DNA from: Closterium sp. NIES-65
Taxonomy: Eukaryota; Streptophyta; Zygnematophyceae; Desmidiales; Closteriaceae
Assembly: GCA_948144175.1 (NCBI GenBank)
Contig: CANXME010002497.1
Span: forward strand, 744,001 to 808,000
Direction: 5' to 3'
DNA: 64,000 nt
The notes below the pieces were generated by a model. It searched no databases. It was not told the origin of the DNA and was given only the letters and a program-made list of their open reading frames with translations. The translations under genes and the position numbers were made by a program. Shown piece by piece: positions 10,601-21,584 of this stretch (within the stretch, counting starts at the first letter, position 1; every line of letters starts with the position of its first letter).

Positions 10601-13600
10601 TCTCTGAACGCATCGTCCACCTGTATGCTTGTCCAGATGATGTCCGCCTCGCTGGGTGCGTCAACTGAAAGGCAGTTGGAGGTTTTGGCGGTTGGTTGGG
10701 GAACAGGGGAAGCACGAGCATGAATTCAGCTTCGCCTCTCCTTCAGCCCAGCCGCCTCTCTGAACGCCTCGTCCATATGATGTCCGCTCGCTTGGTGAGT
10801 CAACTAGAGGATAAGAGGTGGGTGTGGGGGGGGGGGGGGGGGGGGGGGGGGTAAGGAAGATAGGGGGGAAGACCTATCTTTGACGGCTCTCTATGACCTC
10901 TCTAGCCTCTCGAAAAGCATCGTCCACCTGCATGCTCGTCCATATGATGTCTGCTTCGCTGGGGGCGTCCACTGGGGGAGGGGGAAGAGGGGATAAAGGG
11001 TGGGGGAGGGAGAAGAGAGAGCCCAGTTAACATAGCTCCTCCACTCCTCCCTTGCTTCTCTGATCTGAACGCATCAATCAGACAATGCTTACCTGGCAGA
11101 TAATATTTGCCTCAGTGGGGGCATCAATTGGGGAGGAAGGAAGGGGGATGAGAGAGCAGCAACTCAATTGTGACGCCTCCTCCTCCCTTCCTTGATTCTC
11201 TGAATACATTGTCCACCTGCTTGTACTGAATGCAAGTCCACCAGCCAGCCCATCCAGATCATATCCGCCTCGCCAGTGCACTCCAGTGTACAAGGGAGAG
11301 AGCACAGTGAGTGTCTATAGCGTGAATAATTCTTTTACAAAAGGTCGATGGTGAAAGGAACAGCGTCAACGCATACAAACACACACAAAGAAAGAAAGAT
11401 AAAAGGAAAACTTCTGAGAGATATTGGGAAAGAAAGCTGTCGCCTCGCTAGAGAGGTATGTGGCGAGTACGGCATAGAGGGCAAGCTAACATGCTTGGTG
11501 GGTCGTCTATCGCTAGCTAGGGATGGCTAACTAGAGATAAACGACTTACCAAGCATGAGCCCGGAGCAGGTCGTTCAAGAGATGAGGCGCCTCAAGAGAA
11601 CACATGCGGAAGAGAGCACATGCGATGCTCCCCAGCTTGCCCCTCCCTTGGCTAACATTGCTCCCCAGCTTGCCCCTCCCTTGGCTAACATTGCTTCACA
11701 AAGGCTGACCCGGTCACTCACTCACTCACCAAAAAGTGAAGTCAGGGCGGGAGAGGTTGTCAAGGATATGGGGCAGACCGCTGTGGACTCGATTCGATAC
11801 ACTCGCTTCCCCGCCTTGCCCTGCTCCCCCCATCTACTTGATTGAAGCACTTACCAAAAGTGAATTCGGGGCGGGAGAGTGTGTCGAGGACGTGTGGAAG
11901 ATCGCTGAACACTCGATAAACCCGCTTCCCTGCTTCCAGCTTCTCCGGCTCGTCTGCTTTCTCTGGTTTGCCTGTTGCTCCACCAGCCTCTCCTCCTCCT
12001 GCGTTGTCCTCTTTATTGTCGGGTTCGGCACAAGCAAGAAAAGCGGTTGCCTCTGCGTTCTTTGCAGACGCTGCTGCGAACCTGCACAGGCGCTGCTCAT
12101 AGGCCTGGGGCGTGGTGGAGAGGGGTATCGTGAGGTGGGATGAGTTGGGATGGGATGGAGTGGGATGGGGTGGGATGAATGGAGTTGTGGGATAGGATGG
12201 CGTGGGTGAAGTGTGATGACATGATGAGAGGTGAAAGGAGAGGAAGAGGAGAGGCGCTTTGAGGGAGGCTTGGTTTGAAATGGGATAAGATGGGGCGTGG
12301 CCTGTGTGGTGAAAAACGGTCCCTGCCGCCCTTTGAATTGGCTAGAATGCACGCGGGAGAGTGGGTGTGAGGAACTGCACGGAAACTGTAGCCGGCGCCC
12401 TTGAGCTCAAACTACAAGGGAGTGAAAGGAGCAGTGAAAGTTAGTGTACTTGCTGGAAGCAGTGGAGGGCGCGTGGAGCCACAGAGACAGCCTGAGAGAC
12501 TGCTGCTGCTGCCCTTACGTTTGATGCACAAGGGAGAAAAAGTAACTTGAGAGTTGAGGAGGGAGCGAGAGAGATGCCGTACTTGCTGGAATGCGCTTGA
12601 GGGTGTGTGAAACCAAACAGAAAGCTTGGCGGAGCGCTGCTGCTCCTCCCCCACCCCGGCGAGATAATCCCTTGTGCACTCCTCCCCCGCCTGCACTGCT
12701 GCCAGCGGCCACACCAGCGAGTAGCTGGAGGAAGGGAGGAGAACAGAGAGGAGCCATGTGAGCAGAGAGGAGAGCGCAGCTGCGCAGGTATGGGAGGGCA
12801 GGGAGGGGCAATGCGTGAGACGAGAGGCGATGAGAGGAAGGCAATCCTGCCCCACCCCGGCGAGATAGTCCCTCGTACATTCCTCTCCCTGCTGCACTGC
12901 TGCCCGCGGCCACACGAGTGAGTAGCTGGGAGGGGCAGCAGTGCATGAGGAAGGGAGGAGGGAGTGGGTGGGGGGAGATCGGAGGCTCTGGGCCAACAAA
13001 CAACCTGAGGGAAAATTCACCTGACAGAAAGTCCACCTGACAACAAAATGACAGCAAAGGAGAAAGAGCAATGTGCCACGAAGAGGAAGAGCGCACATCA
13101 GAAGTTGGTTTCGAAGGAAGGATGGCTTACCAGAAACCCAGCACACTGATAGCCACAGTGCATCCCCACGCTCACCTGACAGCCACAGCCCCACACCCAT
13201 TGCGAGTGATTTTTGAGAATTCTCAAAAATCACTCGCAAGGACTACAGCTCCCACCTGACAGCACAGCCCCACGCTCACCTGACAGCACAGCCCCACGCT
13301 CACCTGACAGCACAGCCCCACGCTCACCTGACAGCACACCCACACCCACCTGACAACAGATTACCTGACAATTTACACCCCCAGGCCCAGGCTCACCTGA
13401 GAGCACACCGCACTCTCACCTGAGAGCACACCGCACTCTCACCTGAGAGCAGAGGCGAAGGAGCCATCAGGCAGGAAGAGGAAGGGCGCACAGCGGAAGT
13501 TGGTTTAGAAGGAAAGGAAGGCATACCATACAAAATGCTCCTTTAACTATACCCGCCCCATACCTGACAGCAGAGGCGAAGGAGCCATCAGGCAGGAAGA

Positions 13601-16600
13601 GGAAGGGCGCACAGCGGAAGTTGGTTTAGAAGGAAAGGAAGGCATACCATACAAAATGCACCTTTATCTATACCCGCCCCATACCTGACAGCAGAGGCGA
13701 AGGAGCCATCAGGCAGGAAGAGGAAGGGCGCACAGCGGAAGTTGGGTCGGTCGCTGTGGCGGAAGGCACTGCCGAACTCGTCCATCACATACCTGGGGGG
13801 GGGGAGAGGATGGCGAAGCGGGGAGAGGGAGAGAGGATGAGCAGAGGAGGTAAGGGAGAGAGGATGGGGACGCAGGGATAGGGCACGGGCAGCTTGCGCA
13901 GGTGGTCAAGAGGAAGGGCGCACAGCGGAAGTTGGGGCGGTCGCTGTGCCAGAAGGCACTGCCGAACTCGTCCATCACGTACCTGATGGGGGTTGGGGGG
14001 GAAGGAGTGGGTGGGGGGGGTATGTGGGAATGTGAGGGGTTGCAGGAGGGTGTGGAAGGAGAATACGGAGAGCAACAAAAGGACGTTGGGGCGGTCGTTG
14101 TGACTTTTGAGTCGACTCAAAAGTCAACTCGTCCATCATGTACCTGGGATGCGGGGTGGGGTGGGGTGGGGTGTAGGGTGGGGTGTGGGGGTGCGGGTGG
14201 GTGTGGAGGGGTGTGAGGGGTTGTGGCAGGGTGTGGAAGTGGGAGGAGCATGAGGAGAGCAACAAGCGAGATTGTGGGAAACAGGTGTAAAGAGAACTGT
14301 GGGGAGGGGGAGGAAGAGGCTATTGCATGGCATGTGGTACAGTGTCAGTACATGCAACAGATAACACTACTACATGGCATGGCATGCGGTATGCCGTCAG
14401 TATATAGCAACAGAAAACAACAGTACTGCATGAACGTAGTCCTTTGCCGCAGGGTGTTTTTGAGAATTCTAAAAAATACCCTGCAGCACTCAAGTTGAGT
14501 TTTGAGACGTCTCAAGACTCGCCACACTGCACTCTCGTGTCTCGTGGCTCGTGTCTCGTGGCTCGTGTCTCGTGTCTCGTGGCTCGTCCAATTGAGTTTC
14601 TGTGGCGAGCTTGTAGCAGCACATGTGGTGCCACATGCCATACAGCACCCAGCATTCCTAGTCAGTGATCCATCACTCAGAGCGACGGACTAAATGCAGT
14701 GCAATGTGGTGCAGTGCGATGCAGTGTGGTGCAGTGTGGTGCAATGCATACCCACTCACCACACAGCACTCTCGTCCAGCTGTGTTTCAGTAGCGAGCTT
14801 GTAGCTGCACACGTGGCGCCACATGGCAAGCAGCACTCGATCCACCAATGGCGTGCCAGGCTGCCAGGCTGGCAGGCGAGGAAACATCCAGGAACCTCCG
14901 CGCATAAAGGAGGGAAGCGGAGCGCCATTGAGGGAGGAGAGGCGGGGGAGAGTTGAAGCTGCATCATATGGGTCGAAGGGGAAGGGGCCTTCCAGGTCCA
15001 CCTGGGAATGACAGGGCAAACGAGGAGTGGTGGGGGAAGGGGTGGTGGAAATGGAAAGCGAGGTGGGCGGGGCGAAAGTTAGAGCTGCTTGATCAGGGTC
15101 AAAGCGGAGAACGATGAGGAAGAAAAACAAAGGGAAGAACTCCTTCCAGATCCAATGGGGAAGCGCGCAGAAGGAAGGGAAGCCACGCGGCAAGAGGAGG
15201 TGACGTTGAGGGAGGAGAGACAGCGGGGAGGAGAGGATGCTGCGAGGAGAGAGAGCGGGGAGGAGAGGATGCTGTGTGACACAGATCAAAGATAGAGGAG
15301 CCTTCTAGGCCCAGCTGGGTGGGTGGAAGTAGAGGTGCGGGAGGTAGTTTTGAAAAGGGGCACATGCAAGGGGAAAGTGGAAGGGGCTCGTGGAGAGGTG
15401 AGGTGAGGGGCAGCAGCAATAAGCTGAACAGAACCAGAGAGCAGCATGACGAGGCAAGACTACTGAAATCACCTTCAAGAAATTTCAGAAGTGATTTCAA
15501 CGCAGCAATAAGCTGAACAGAAGCAGACAGCGTGAAGCGGAGAGATTACGGAAGCTATCGGAGCCCACCAATGTACACCTGACCTTGTTTGCACCCACCA
15601 GTACCAAGCAGCACCACACTTACATGCGCAGAGAGCGCAGCGAGGGAAGCGAGACGAGGAGCAGTAATGCACAGCTCAATTCACTTGCACCCATCAGCAC
15701 AGAGCAGCACCCATCGGAACCCAGCCGTGCCCAGCAGGTTCCACCAGCACCCATTAACACCGCACTTACTTGCAGAGAGCGCAGCGAGGGAAGCAAGGCG
15801 AGGGGCAGCAGCACAGAGGCTCGAGAGGCGTCGATGGGGGCGAGTGGGGAGAGTGGGAGCGGGTTGTGAGAGAGGTTGATATGGGCGAGGGCAGGGAGGA
15901 ACGATGGGGAGAAGACCTGTAGAGTCAACGAATAGCAGAGAAGAAAATGTGGGAGAGGGGCAGGGATAAGGAAGAGGGAAACATGGGGACGGGTTTTGAG
16001 AGGAGTGAAAGCAAGCAGGCAAGGGAGGCAAATGGGGGCTGTTTGGGCAAGCGGTTGTTGTGAGTGAGAGGGCTGGGAGGAGTGTATAGAGGAGGAGATG
16101 ACATTTAGAGAAGCAGGGAGAGTGGCAGGTACATGGGAAGGGGAATGGGAAGGTGAAGAGGAGGAATGGGAAGAGAGGGAGATAGCGGTGTGTCAACCCA
16201 ATTCAACTCACATCAGCCCAAGTCAAACCTCGTCCGCCCTTATTTCCATGCTTTGAACCCGTCTCATCTCATCCCAATCAGTCACACCTCTTGCTTTAGC
16301 TCCACGATCCCCCGGTCAGACAAGTCAACTTCAGTCAACCGCGCCAGCTCAGCAGCCGCCACGTCATCGTCCAACGTGGCACGGTTAGGGCCCACCACAT
16401 CAGCAGCGAAGAGCAGCGCCCAGGTGGAATAGCGGCGGGTGAAGTGGCGGTTGAACAGCTCGAGATTGGGGAGAGACTCAAGGAGGGCGTTTCTCAGATC
16501 AGCAGCGGCGGACCTGCGGCGGCATGGGGGGACGCAAGGGATGGCGGGGTAGTGTAGTGTAGGAGAGGAAGAGGGAAGAAGGAGGCGAGTGGCAGCAGCA

Positions 16601-18252
16601 GTGTGAGTAGGTTCAGCTACTGAGGAGGGATCCAGGGAGAGCGTTTCTCAGAGCAGCAGCAGCGGACCTGTGAGTAAGAGCACGGGTGAGAGGACGGTGG
16701 AGGTGAGGAGGGGGGTCAGACGGAAGGAATGTAGCAGGGATGACATTGTGAGTGAGTGCAGCGCCCACATTGTACTGCGGCGGATGAAGGGGAGGATTCA
16801 TTGGCAGGTGAATCGTTCTTGGGCGGGAGGGAGGAGAGTGTTTTTTAGTTTAGAGTAGGAGCAGCGGGCATGTTAGAGCATGCAGGAGAGGAGGGGAGAG
16901 AGGGTAGGAAGTGAGGAGGAGCAAATAAATCTCTCAGAACAGAGTGCATGGGCAGGCATGCAGGGAGCGCGAGGAGGGGGGTGACCGGAGAACCTTTCTC
17001 TCTACGACCGCAACATGAGTCACGCATGTGAAAGCACTCCCATCTTACTCACTCGGTGGCAGCACACGGGTTGTCGTTGAGCCAGAGCGCATGCAGGGAG
17101 GTGAGAGGAGAGAGCAGGGAGGCCACTCGAGCAGCGTCCGTGAGGCGGTTACCCCAGAGGCTCAGACCCACCAGGTTCTGGTGGTGAGGGAGTTGGGAAG
17201 GGTGATACGGGGTAATAGTGTGAAGTGGAATTGCGACAATAGCGGGAAGATTAAGACTATGTTAACGTGAGGATGTGACTTAGTCGCCCCAAAGGCTGAT
17301 TCGTGAAACGTCTCAAAAAACGTCCGTCACGGAAACAGGAAAGTGCGAGCAAAGAGAGGGGAGCCGTTTGTCCAACACCACAGATAGGCAGGTTCAAGTT
17401 CCGACCTGGTCAGACCTGGTCTGCCTGCGGGTAGATAGGCTCGCAGCTTAGTTGGTCATTTACGTTTACGTTTACGTACGTACGTGTACGGGTACGTACG
17501 TTTACGCGGCTGTTGGGTTGGAGGCCTAATTTACGGGCAGGTGAAAAAATTTCTGGGCTGCCCGGATATGTTTATTTTCTCTATACTTTTCCCTCGTAAT
17601 CATAATTTCCATCATACAGTGTAAAAATTCCATCATGTAGTGTAGATTTAGATTTGACTCGGCGAATTGGTTTGACTCGAAGTTGGGATTCGCCGAAACC
17701 AGTGAACCTCGGCGGTGACGAAACTACCGAGCGGGTGACATTCGCTTACCTTGCAAACGAAGCAATCGCAATCTGAGTCAAACTGTTCGCAATGTTCTAT
17801 CGCGAACAGTTTGCACACATTCAAATCTACTCCCACCACAATTTCCTCCCTCCCTCTCTCGACAGACTTAGCTATCGTAGTTCTGCCGCCTTAGTCGACA
17901 TAGTACGTAGGGTAGTCGCCACACCATAGCGACCCTAGCTAGCAACCTTCCTGTTTCTTACATTACTACTTTGAAAAACGTCGCGCCGTTTTGCTAACAC
18001 GCTAACAGAGCACAGGTCGTCGAAAGATTTTTTCTTTTTTAGTTTTTTCGGAAACCGTTTTCAAAGAAATTTCAACGCATATTTTTTTTCCTGACCTGCC
18101 CGGCGTACGTACACGTACGTACGCGTACGTACACGTAAACGTACATGTACGCGTACGTTACGTGTACGTGGGCTGAAATGGCGTAAATGACCAACTTAGG
18201 CTCGCAGGCGTTATTGTTGCCCCGCAGACCTAAGAGCGTGAGCTTTGCTAGG

Positions 18253-18332
<80 letters not shown>

Positions 18333-19947
18333 TGCCGCTGCTGCTGCTGCTGCTGCTGTTGCTGCTGCTGTTGCTGTTATGGGAGATTCGTCTTATATCC
18401 TCGATACTGAATTCTAACGATGAGGTGAGGATCAACGGAACTAGGTAGGTCAAGACAGAGACTTGACAGGTAGATGAGTGTGCGACCGCGACAGTGGCAG
18501 CGGCAGCGACAGTGACCGACAACAGTGCAGGCTGACTGTAGTGCAAAAAGAACACAGAGCGACAAGCGACACTCTGTTGAAACAAAACCCCCTTCACTGT
18601 ACCCTCTATAGGCAGCCTCGTTAGTGGGACTCACAGGGAAGCGCTCGTGCAGGTTCATAGCAGCAAGCATGGCATCATCAATCCCCTCCCCGTCCATCTC
18701 CAACCACTCCACACCGCTCTCCACCTGCCCCTCCGCCCCTCCCTCCGCCTCTCCACGTCCCGTTGTCCCATCTGTTCCCGGGATTCGTGCGTCCACAGCC
18801 GCCCGAACTGCCCGTGAGATGATTTCATCGACGGACTTTCCGCCCTTGCTTTCTTCCTCAGCCTTCTCTGCGCCTACAGTTTTCCCCTCTCCATTTCCTC
18901 CCACCTCCCCTTCCCCCTCCCCCTCCCCTTCCCCTTCACCCTCCCCCTCTTCCTCCCCCTCGTCCTCCCCCCCAACGCACATGAGAGCCGCCATCCGCGC
19001 CGCCAGCTTGGGGAGGTTCTCCAGCTGCGAGAAGAGTGGGGGGAGAGAAGTGGAGGAAGGGATGGGGGGAGTGGGTCAGAGGGAGAAGAAAAGGAGCAGC
19101 GGCGCATGAGAGCCGCCATCCGCGCCGCCAGCTTGGGGAGGCTCTCCAGCTGCGGCAGGAGGGGGAAGAATGAGGGGAAGGGATGGGGGAGATGGGGGAG
19201 TGTGGGGGATTGTGTGATGCGGGGTCCCAGGGGGAAGGGGCGGGTGGATCAAGGCTCTCCAGCTGCGAGAGGAGGGGAGGAGAAGTGGGGGAAGGGATGG
19301 GGGGAAGAAGCTGGAATGTGTGGGGTCCCGGGTGAGGGGAGGGGGGGGGGGGGGGGTATGCGCAGCATCACATGAGATCCGCCATCCGCGCTGCCATCCA
19401 TCCCCCCTGCTTTTCGCGAATTATCATATGTGATGTGACTCCCGCACGCTCCCCACTCCCCCCACAACACTCTTTCCCCACACGTGCCGGCTCGCGTTCA
19501 TGCCCGCCTTCCCCCCCCGCTTCCCCCCCTCCCCTCCCCCCTCCACACTCCCCCCCCCCCAAGTCGTGCCTGCTCGCGCGCCTGGCCCAATCGGAACGAC
19601 CACGCGTGGTCCACCAAAAACACGTCACCCTGCGCGTCCAATCCCTGCCCGCCAGGTGTCAGCACGACGCGCCTCTGCCGCCCGCCCTCCACCTCCTCGA
19701 TCGCGAATCTGCTGCCCGCATCGAATCTTTCCGCCATGATCTTCTCGAACAGTCGCGGGTAGAGCTCGCGAGGTAACCCTGTCGCGAGTAACAACATTTC
19801 GTGAACTTTTACAAAGTCCTCTAGGGTTTGAATCCGTGGAGGCGGGGAATCCGCGGGCGGGGGCTCCGCCGCAGCGGCGGAGGCTTGCGCATCAGACGGC
19901 TGCGCGGGAGTGCTCCTTGGCGGAGCGGAGTCAGCCGCGGGCGCCAT
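6196..19947 (-). CDS. TTLL12: Tubulin-tyrosine ligase-like protein 12 (TTLL12), plant type with leucine-rich repeats
   Basis: A 16-exon minus-strand model, all splice phases consistent, 1029 codons plus TGA. Exons in order: 19570-19947, 18635-19024, 17053-17177, 16288-16513, 15770-15916, 14760-15001, 13685-13792, 12583-12724, 11855-12104, 10486-10664, 9509-9674, 8741-8976, 7765-7839, 6955-7027, 6533-6696, 6196-6384. The start ATG is at 19945-19947 (MAPAADS); no ATG lies upstream in frame. Residues 1-130 hold the TTLL12 N-terminal module (FDAGSRFAIEEVE, VDHAWSFRL). Residues about 255-420 hold leucine-rich repeats (LVGLSLWGNRL, LHALWLNDNP, LTEVDLSDRGI). Then come the MWRHVCSYKLATE, YVMDEFGSAFRHSDRPNF and ECTRDYLAGVG blocks. 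The TTL/ATP-grasp part has NTWILKPWNLARSMD, FDLRFLLLLKRLKPLEVYL, YGVDVMLDDHFQPKLLE, CPDCTRA and FFNDVFGCLFL. The family acts on or near tubulin tyrosination; TTLL12 proteins are often considered catalytically weak, so ligase activity is not claimed. Intron 1 would use a GC-AG splice. Exon 2 encodes a long acidic Gly/Glu tract not typical of the family. Confidence 0.9.
7035..7365. repeat. GA-rich minisatellite and exon-14 partial copy in TTLL12 intron 13
   Basis: 7035-7217 is a tandem of a roughly 17-bp unit GAGGATGGAGAGAGGG; 7296-7365 repeats GGATGGAGAATGAGATGGGA. Between them (about 7230-7290), the minus strand carries a decayed copy of the exon-14 start, including its acceptor: CAG followed by AACAGCAGCAATCACAAGTA, compared with the real exon at 6955-7027. 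Confidence 0.8.
7407..7640. repeat. (TG)n microsatellite
   Basis: About 230 bp of TG dinucleotide with scattered interruptions (CCCACG, GGC, TA). Cysteine/valine-rich open frames over it are artefacts. Confidence 0.95.
7893..8615 (-). repeat. Intronic copies of TTLL12 exons 13 and 12
   Basis: Between real exons 13 and 12 lie four decayed copies. 7893-7965 mirrors exon 13 (reading FANKTCSQAKNTLPDSQ against IANNKYSQAEDSLSDFQ). About 8030-8130, 8200-8345 and 8455-8615 mirror the 3' part of exon 12 (HGRKFDLRLLLLLKRLKPLE and variants), each ending with its own GTGAG donor. The exon-12 copies become shorter with distance from the real exon. The protein needs only one copy of each, and phases fit only the chosen exons. 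Confidence 0.85.
9085..9497 (-). repeat. Intronic copies of TTLL12 exon 11 (3' half)
   Basis: Three copies of the 3' half of exon 11: 9085-9160, 9240-9296 and 9388-9497. The last reads LAALIGCFQQREAAAAAAAG then RRLIAGYEGR; the real exon at 9509-9674 has EAAEVAGAGRRLIASYEGR. Between them is a CTCA microsatellite (9172-9210). Confidence 0.75.
9685..9960 (-). repeat. 30-bp minisatellite and 5' copy of TTLL12 exon 11
   Basis: 9685-9845 holds about five copies of a 30-bp unit (AACAACAGAGGACCAACAGA) next to the exon-11 acceptor. 9882-9958 is a copy of the 5' half of exon 11 on the minus strand (TYGNTCYWLQYTYRMHSQL against AYGNTRPWLQDTYDMQSEL). Confidence 0.8.
10330..11295 (-). repeat. Five intronic copies of TTLL12 exon 10 parts
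   Basis: Around real exon 10 (10486-10664): 10330-10420 copies its 3' end (PFEACIVMKRHLPRMTQQ plus a GT donor), and 10730-10800, 10890-10975, 11085-11135 and 11180-11290 copy its 5' or middle part (for example APSEADIIWTSMQVDDAF at 10905-10975). A G homopolymer of about 22 nt (10829-10851) separates two copies. None fits the reading phase better than the chosen exon. Confidence 0.85.
11630..11815 (-). repeat. Direct repeat and decayed copy of TTLL12 exon 9 end
   Basis: 11631-11697 is a 33-bp perfect tandem duplication (CCCCAGCTTGCCCCTCCC start). 11725-11815 on the minus strand copies the end of exon 9 (GKRVYRI, then LSRPDFTF in a shifted frame, then a GTGAG donor), compared with the real exon at 11855-12104 (GKRVYRVFSDL, LSRPEFTF). 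Confidence 0.75.
12415..12930 (-). repeat. Partial copies of TTLL12 exon 8 on both sides of the real exon
   Basis: 12415-12500 copies the 3' end (LSLWLHAPSTASSKY against LSVWFHTPSSAFQQ). 12838-12927 copies the 5' end with acceptor (SYSLVWPRAAVQQGEECTRD against SYSLVWPLAAVQAGEECTRD). The real exon 12583-12724 lies between and contains both halves. Confidence 0.85.
13070..14146 (-). repeat. Five partial copies of TTLL12 exon 7
   Basis: Around real exon 7 (13685-13792): 3'-half copies at 13078-13125, 13442-13505 and 13562-13625 (NFRCAPFLFLPDGSFASAV with donor) and 5'-part copies at 13905-13983 (MDEFGSAFWHSDRPNFRCAP) and 14080-14146. The last copy is interrupted by a 26-bp palindrome at 14101-14126. 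13240-13400 is a roughly 24-bp minisatellite (CTCACCTGACAGCACAGCCC), and a perfect 40-bp palindrome sits at 13200-13239. Confidence 0.88.
14449..14660 (-). repeat. Exon-6 3' copy followed by two palindromes
   Basis: About 14530-14660 on the minus strand copies the exon-6 end (ATETQLDE/ESAVW region), expanded inside by a CACGAGACACGAGC-type tandem. It passes at the position of the splice donor into a near-perfect 24-bp palindrome (14497-14520), then a 36-bp near-palindrome (14449-14484). Confidence 0.8.
15145..15700 (-). repeat. Copies of TTLL12 exon 6 start and exon 5 end
   Basis: 15145-15165 and about 15285-15320 resemble the start of exon 6 (DLEGVLPF and GLEGSSIFD against DLEGPFPFD). 15615-15700 copies the exon-5 end (LVSLPSLRSL against LALLPSLRSLQ) with a GTAAGT donor. 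A 20-bp direct repeat (15413 and 15502) brackets a 34-bp near-palindrome at 15465-15498. Confidence 0.7.
16605..16672 (-). repeat. Copy of TTLL12 exon 4 start
   Basis: Minus strand reads SAAAALRNALPGSL then a stop, against SAAADLRNALLESLPNLE in exon 4 (16288-16513); the acceptor region is also copied. Confidence 0.75.
17452..18194. mobile_element. Candidate non-autonomous DNA element with TACG-rich termini
   Basis: Terminal inverted repeat TTGGTCATTTACG (17452-17464) and its reverse complement (18182-18194), flanked by CTTAG on both sides (17447-17451 and 18195-18199). Both ends carry arrays of TACGTACG/GTACGT (17461-17507 and 18108-18168), and both carry CTGCCCGG motifs a little inside. No ORF with coding character. 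It lies in intron 2 of the TTLL12-like gene. The 5-bp duplication and short repeat do not decide a superfamily. Confidence 0.6.
18256..18380. repeat. (GCT/GCC)n trinucleotide repeat
   Basis: About 40 units, with CTG at the edges and CCG in the centre, in TTLL12 intron 2. Homopolymer-like open frames (Ala, Leu/Pro, Ser/Gly) are not counted as genes. Confidence 0.95.
19088..19400 (-). repeat. Copies of TTLL12 exon 2 start
   Basis: 19088-19151 carries the acceptor and LESLPKLAARMAALM, nearly identical to the real exon start at 19024 downward (LENLPKLAARMAALM). 19254-19280 and 19370-19400 carry shorter pieces. A G-run (19340-19357) and a C-run (19550-19560) mark the edges of this duplicated stretch. 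Confidence 0.85.
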
Positions 19948-20106
19948 TTTGGGAAATCTTCCGGTGAACTGGTGCCACGTGGAGATTGATTCCGCTGAGG
20001 GGCTAACGAGAGGAACGAAGGTCGCGGAAGGCCGTTGGCGAAACGCCGGATTCGACGGATGCAGGCGACGCGAAACTATTGAATGGATAAGGTTCCTGGC
20101 TTTCAA

Positions 20107-21584
20107 AATTGTGACACAGTATGAGGGGTTTTGGGGGCCAAGGAGGGTTCAGTATTGAGAAATTTGGCATTTGACACAAATTCGTGTTACCGTTTTCGTC
20201 TTCGTCGCCAGTTTCGCGACTTTCTCAAGGTGGGGGTGAGTTTGGTCCAGTTCAGTTCGTGGTGGCTTTGCACAGTGAAATGTACAGCACGCCGCGACTA
20301 CTAGAACCTTCCACAACGCGTATCGAGCTGCTTATGTAACGCGGATTTCGGTTCACCACTCCGTTCCCTACACACACCCATCCTAACCCCTATCTTCCTC
20401 CCTCGCACACCTCTAGTCAACCAGTCAAGTCAAGACCGAGATTACCGCGAATACCTCACCACCACAGCCACGCATGTTCTCGAGGGATCTTATGTAGCTG
20501 AAGGGAGTGCCTCATTTTCAGGCATCAGCGCAGCCAGCGCACATTACTCCTTCCTTTCCATTCCAGCCACTCTTCGCTACTCGCCGCGCCGATTACCGTC
20601 ATCGCTAGCGGGACGCCTCAAGCCTTTTGCGGCTTCGCGGCATTGCTCACTGTCACCCTTCGTTACAGGTGCCCTCCTCCTCTTAACGCGCGCGCCCACC
20701 GTTCCCGTCAATTTTCTCCCCATCACTTCATTTTTGTTGATTCGCCTCAAATTCGCCTCAATATCTCCGTGGGAGGTACTAATCATTATCGCTTCATTTT
20801 TGTTGATTCTCCTCTTGCTGCACTCACCCACCACTCCCGCACTCACGGCGTCACCTGCTGTCCATCGCCGCTTCACTCCGGCCGTCTCACGTCCCGGGAC
20901 CGTGACGTTCGCTTCGTCGCCGTGTTTGAGGCGTCTCAAAACTCTTCTCGCGTCCCGTTTCGCTTCGTCCCGCTTTTCAGTTGCCGCGACGATCCAATGC
21001 GGCTCGCCGCCGAATGAAATAAGCGTTGTTTTGAGGCGTCTCGAAGCAGCACTTTTATCACGTGGCTATTCTTTTTCAATCGCCGCCGCGACGATCCAAT
21101 GCTCGCCGCCGCATGATGCGGCTTTCCCGTCCTTTCGTCTCTTCAAAACTCACCGTTTCTCGCGCAAATCTGCTTGTCGCTTCCAGAGTCCAGGCAGCTT
21201 ACCGATGGACTGAAAGAGGGCAGTCATAACGGATGATGCTATATGGAACCCTTACGCCCGCTCTCCCCGCACTTCCGGTTCTCCCCGCACTTCCCGTTTT
21301 CCCCGCACTTCCCCGTTCTCCCCGCTCTTCCCGCTCTCTCCGCTCTTCCCGCTCTCCCCGCTCTCCCCGCTCTTCACACCGATTTCCGGCCGGGGCCCTC
21401 TCCAAAGTGCTTCGCTTCCATTCCGCCCACCACCACCCCTCCCTCCCCTCCTCCCCACCACACACCCGCACTCTCCATTCCTTCCGCTCTTTCCGCGTTT
21501 CCACGTCAGATCGATCAACACGAGCGTCACAACATCGTCCCCGTCCCTCCATCTCCCTTCCTTCCTTCCTCTTTCCCGTGTCAG
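20107..21584. other. Intergenic region between divergent genes
   Basis: Separates the start of the TTLL12-like gene (minus) from the secreted coiled-coil gene (plus). It probably contains both promoters, but no reliable TATA or core element was recognised. Two GAGGCGTCTC-type palindromic motifs occur at 20925-20940 and 21031-21044. The C-rich stretch 21240-21370 is a degenerate CCGCTCTTCC repeat. Confidence 0.5.

Noticed and set aside
17460..18170. Telomere-like repeat
   Set aside because: TACG/GTAC units are irregular, occur in inverted halves inside an intron, and do not match a plant-type telomere unit.
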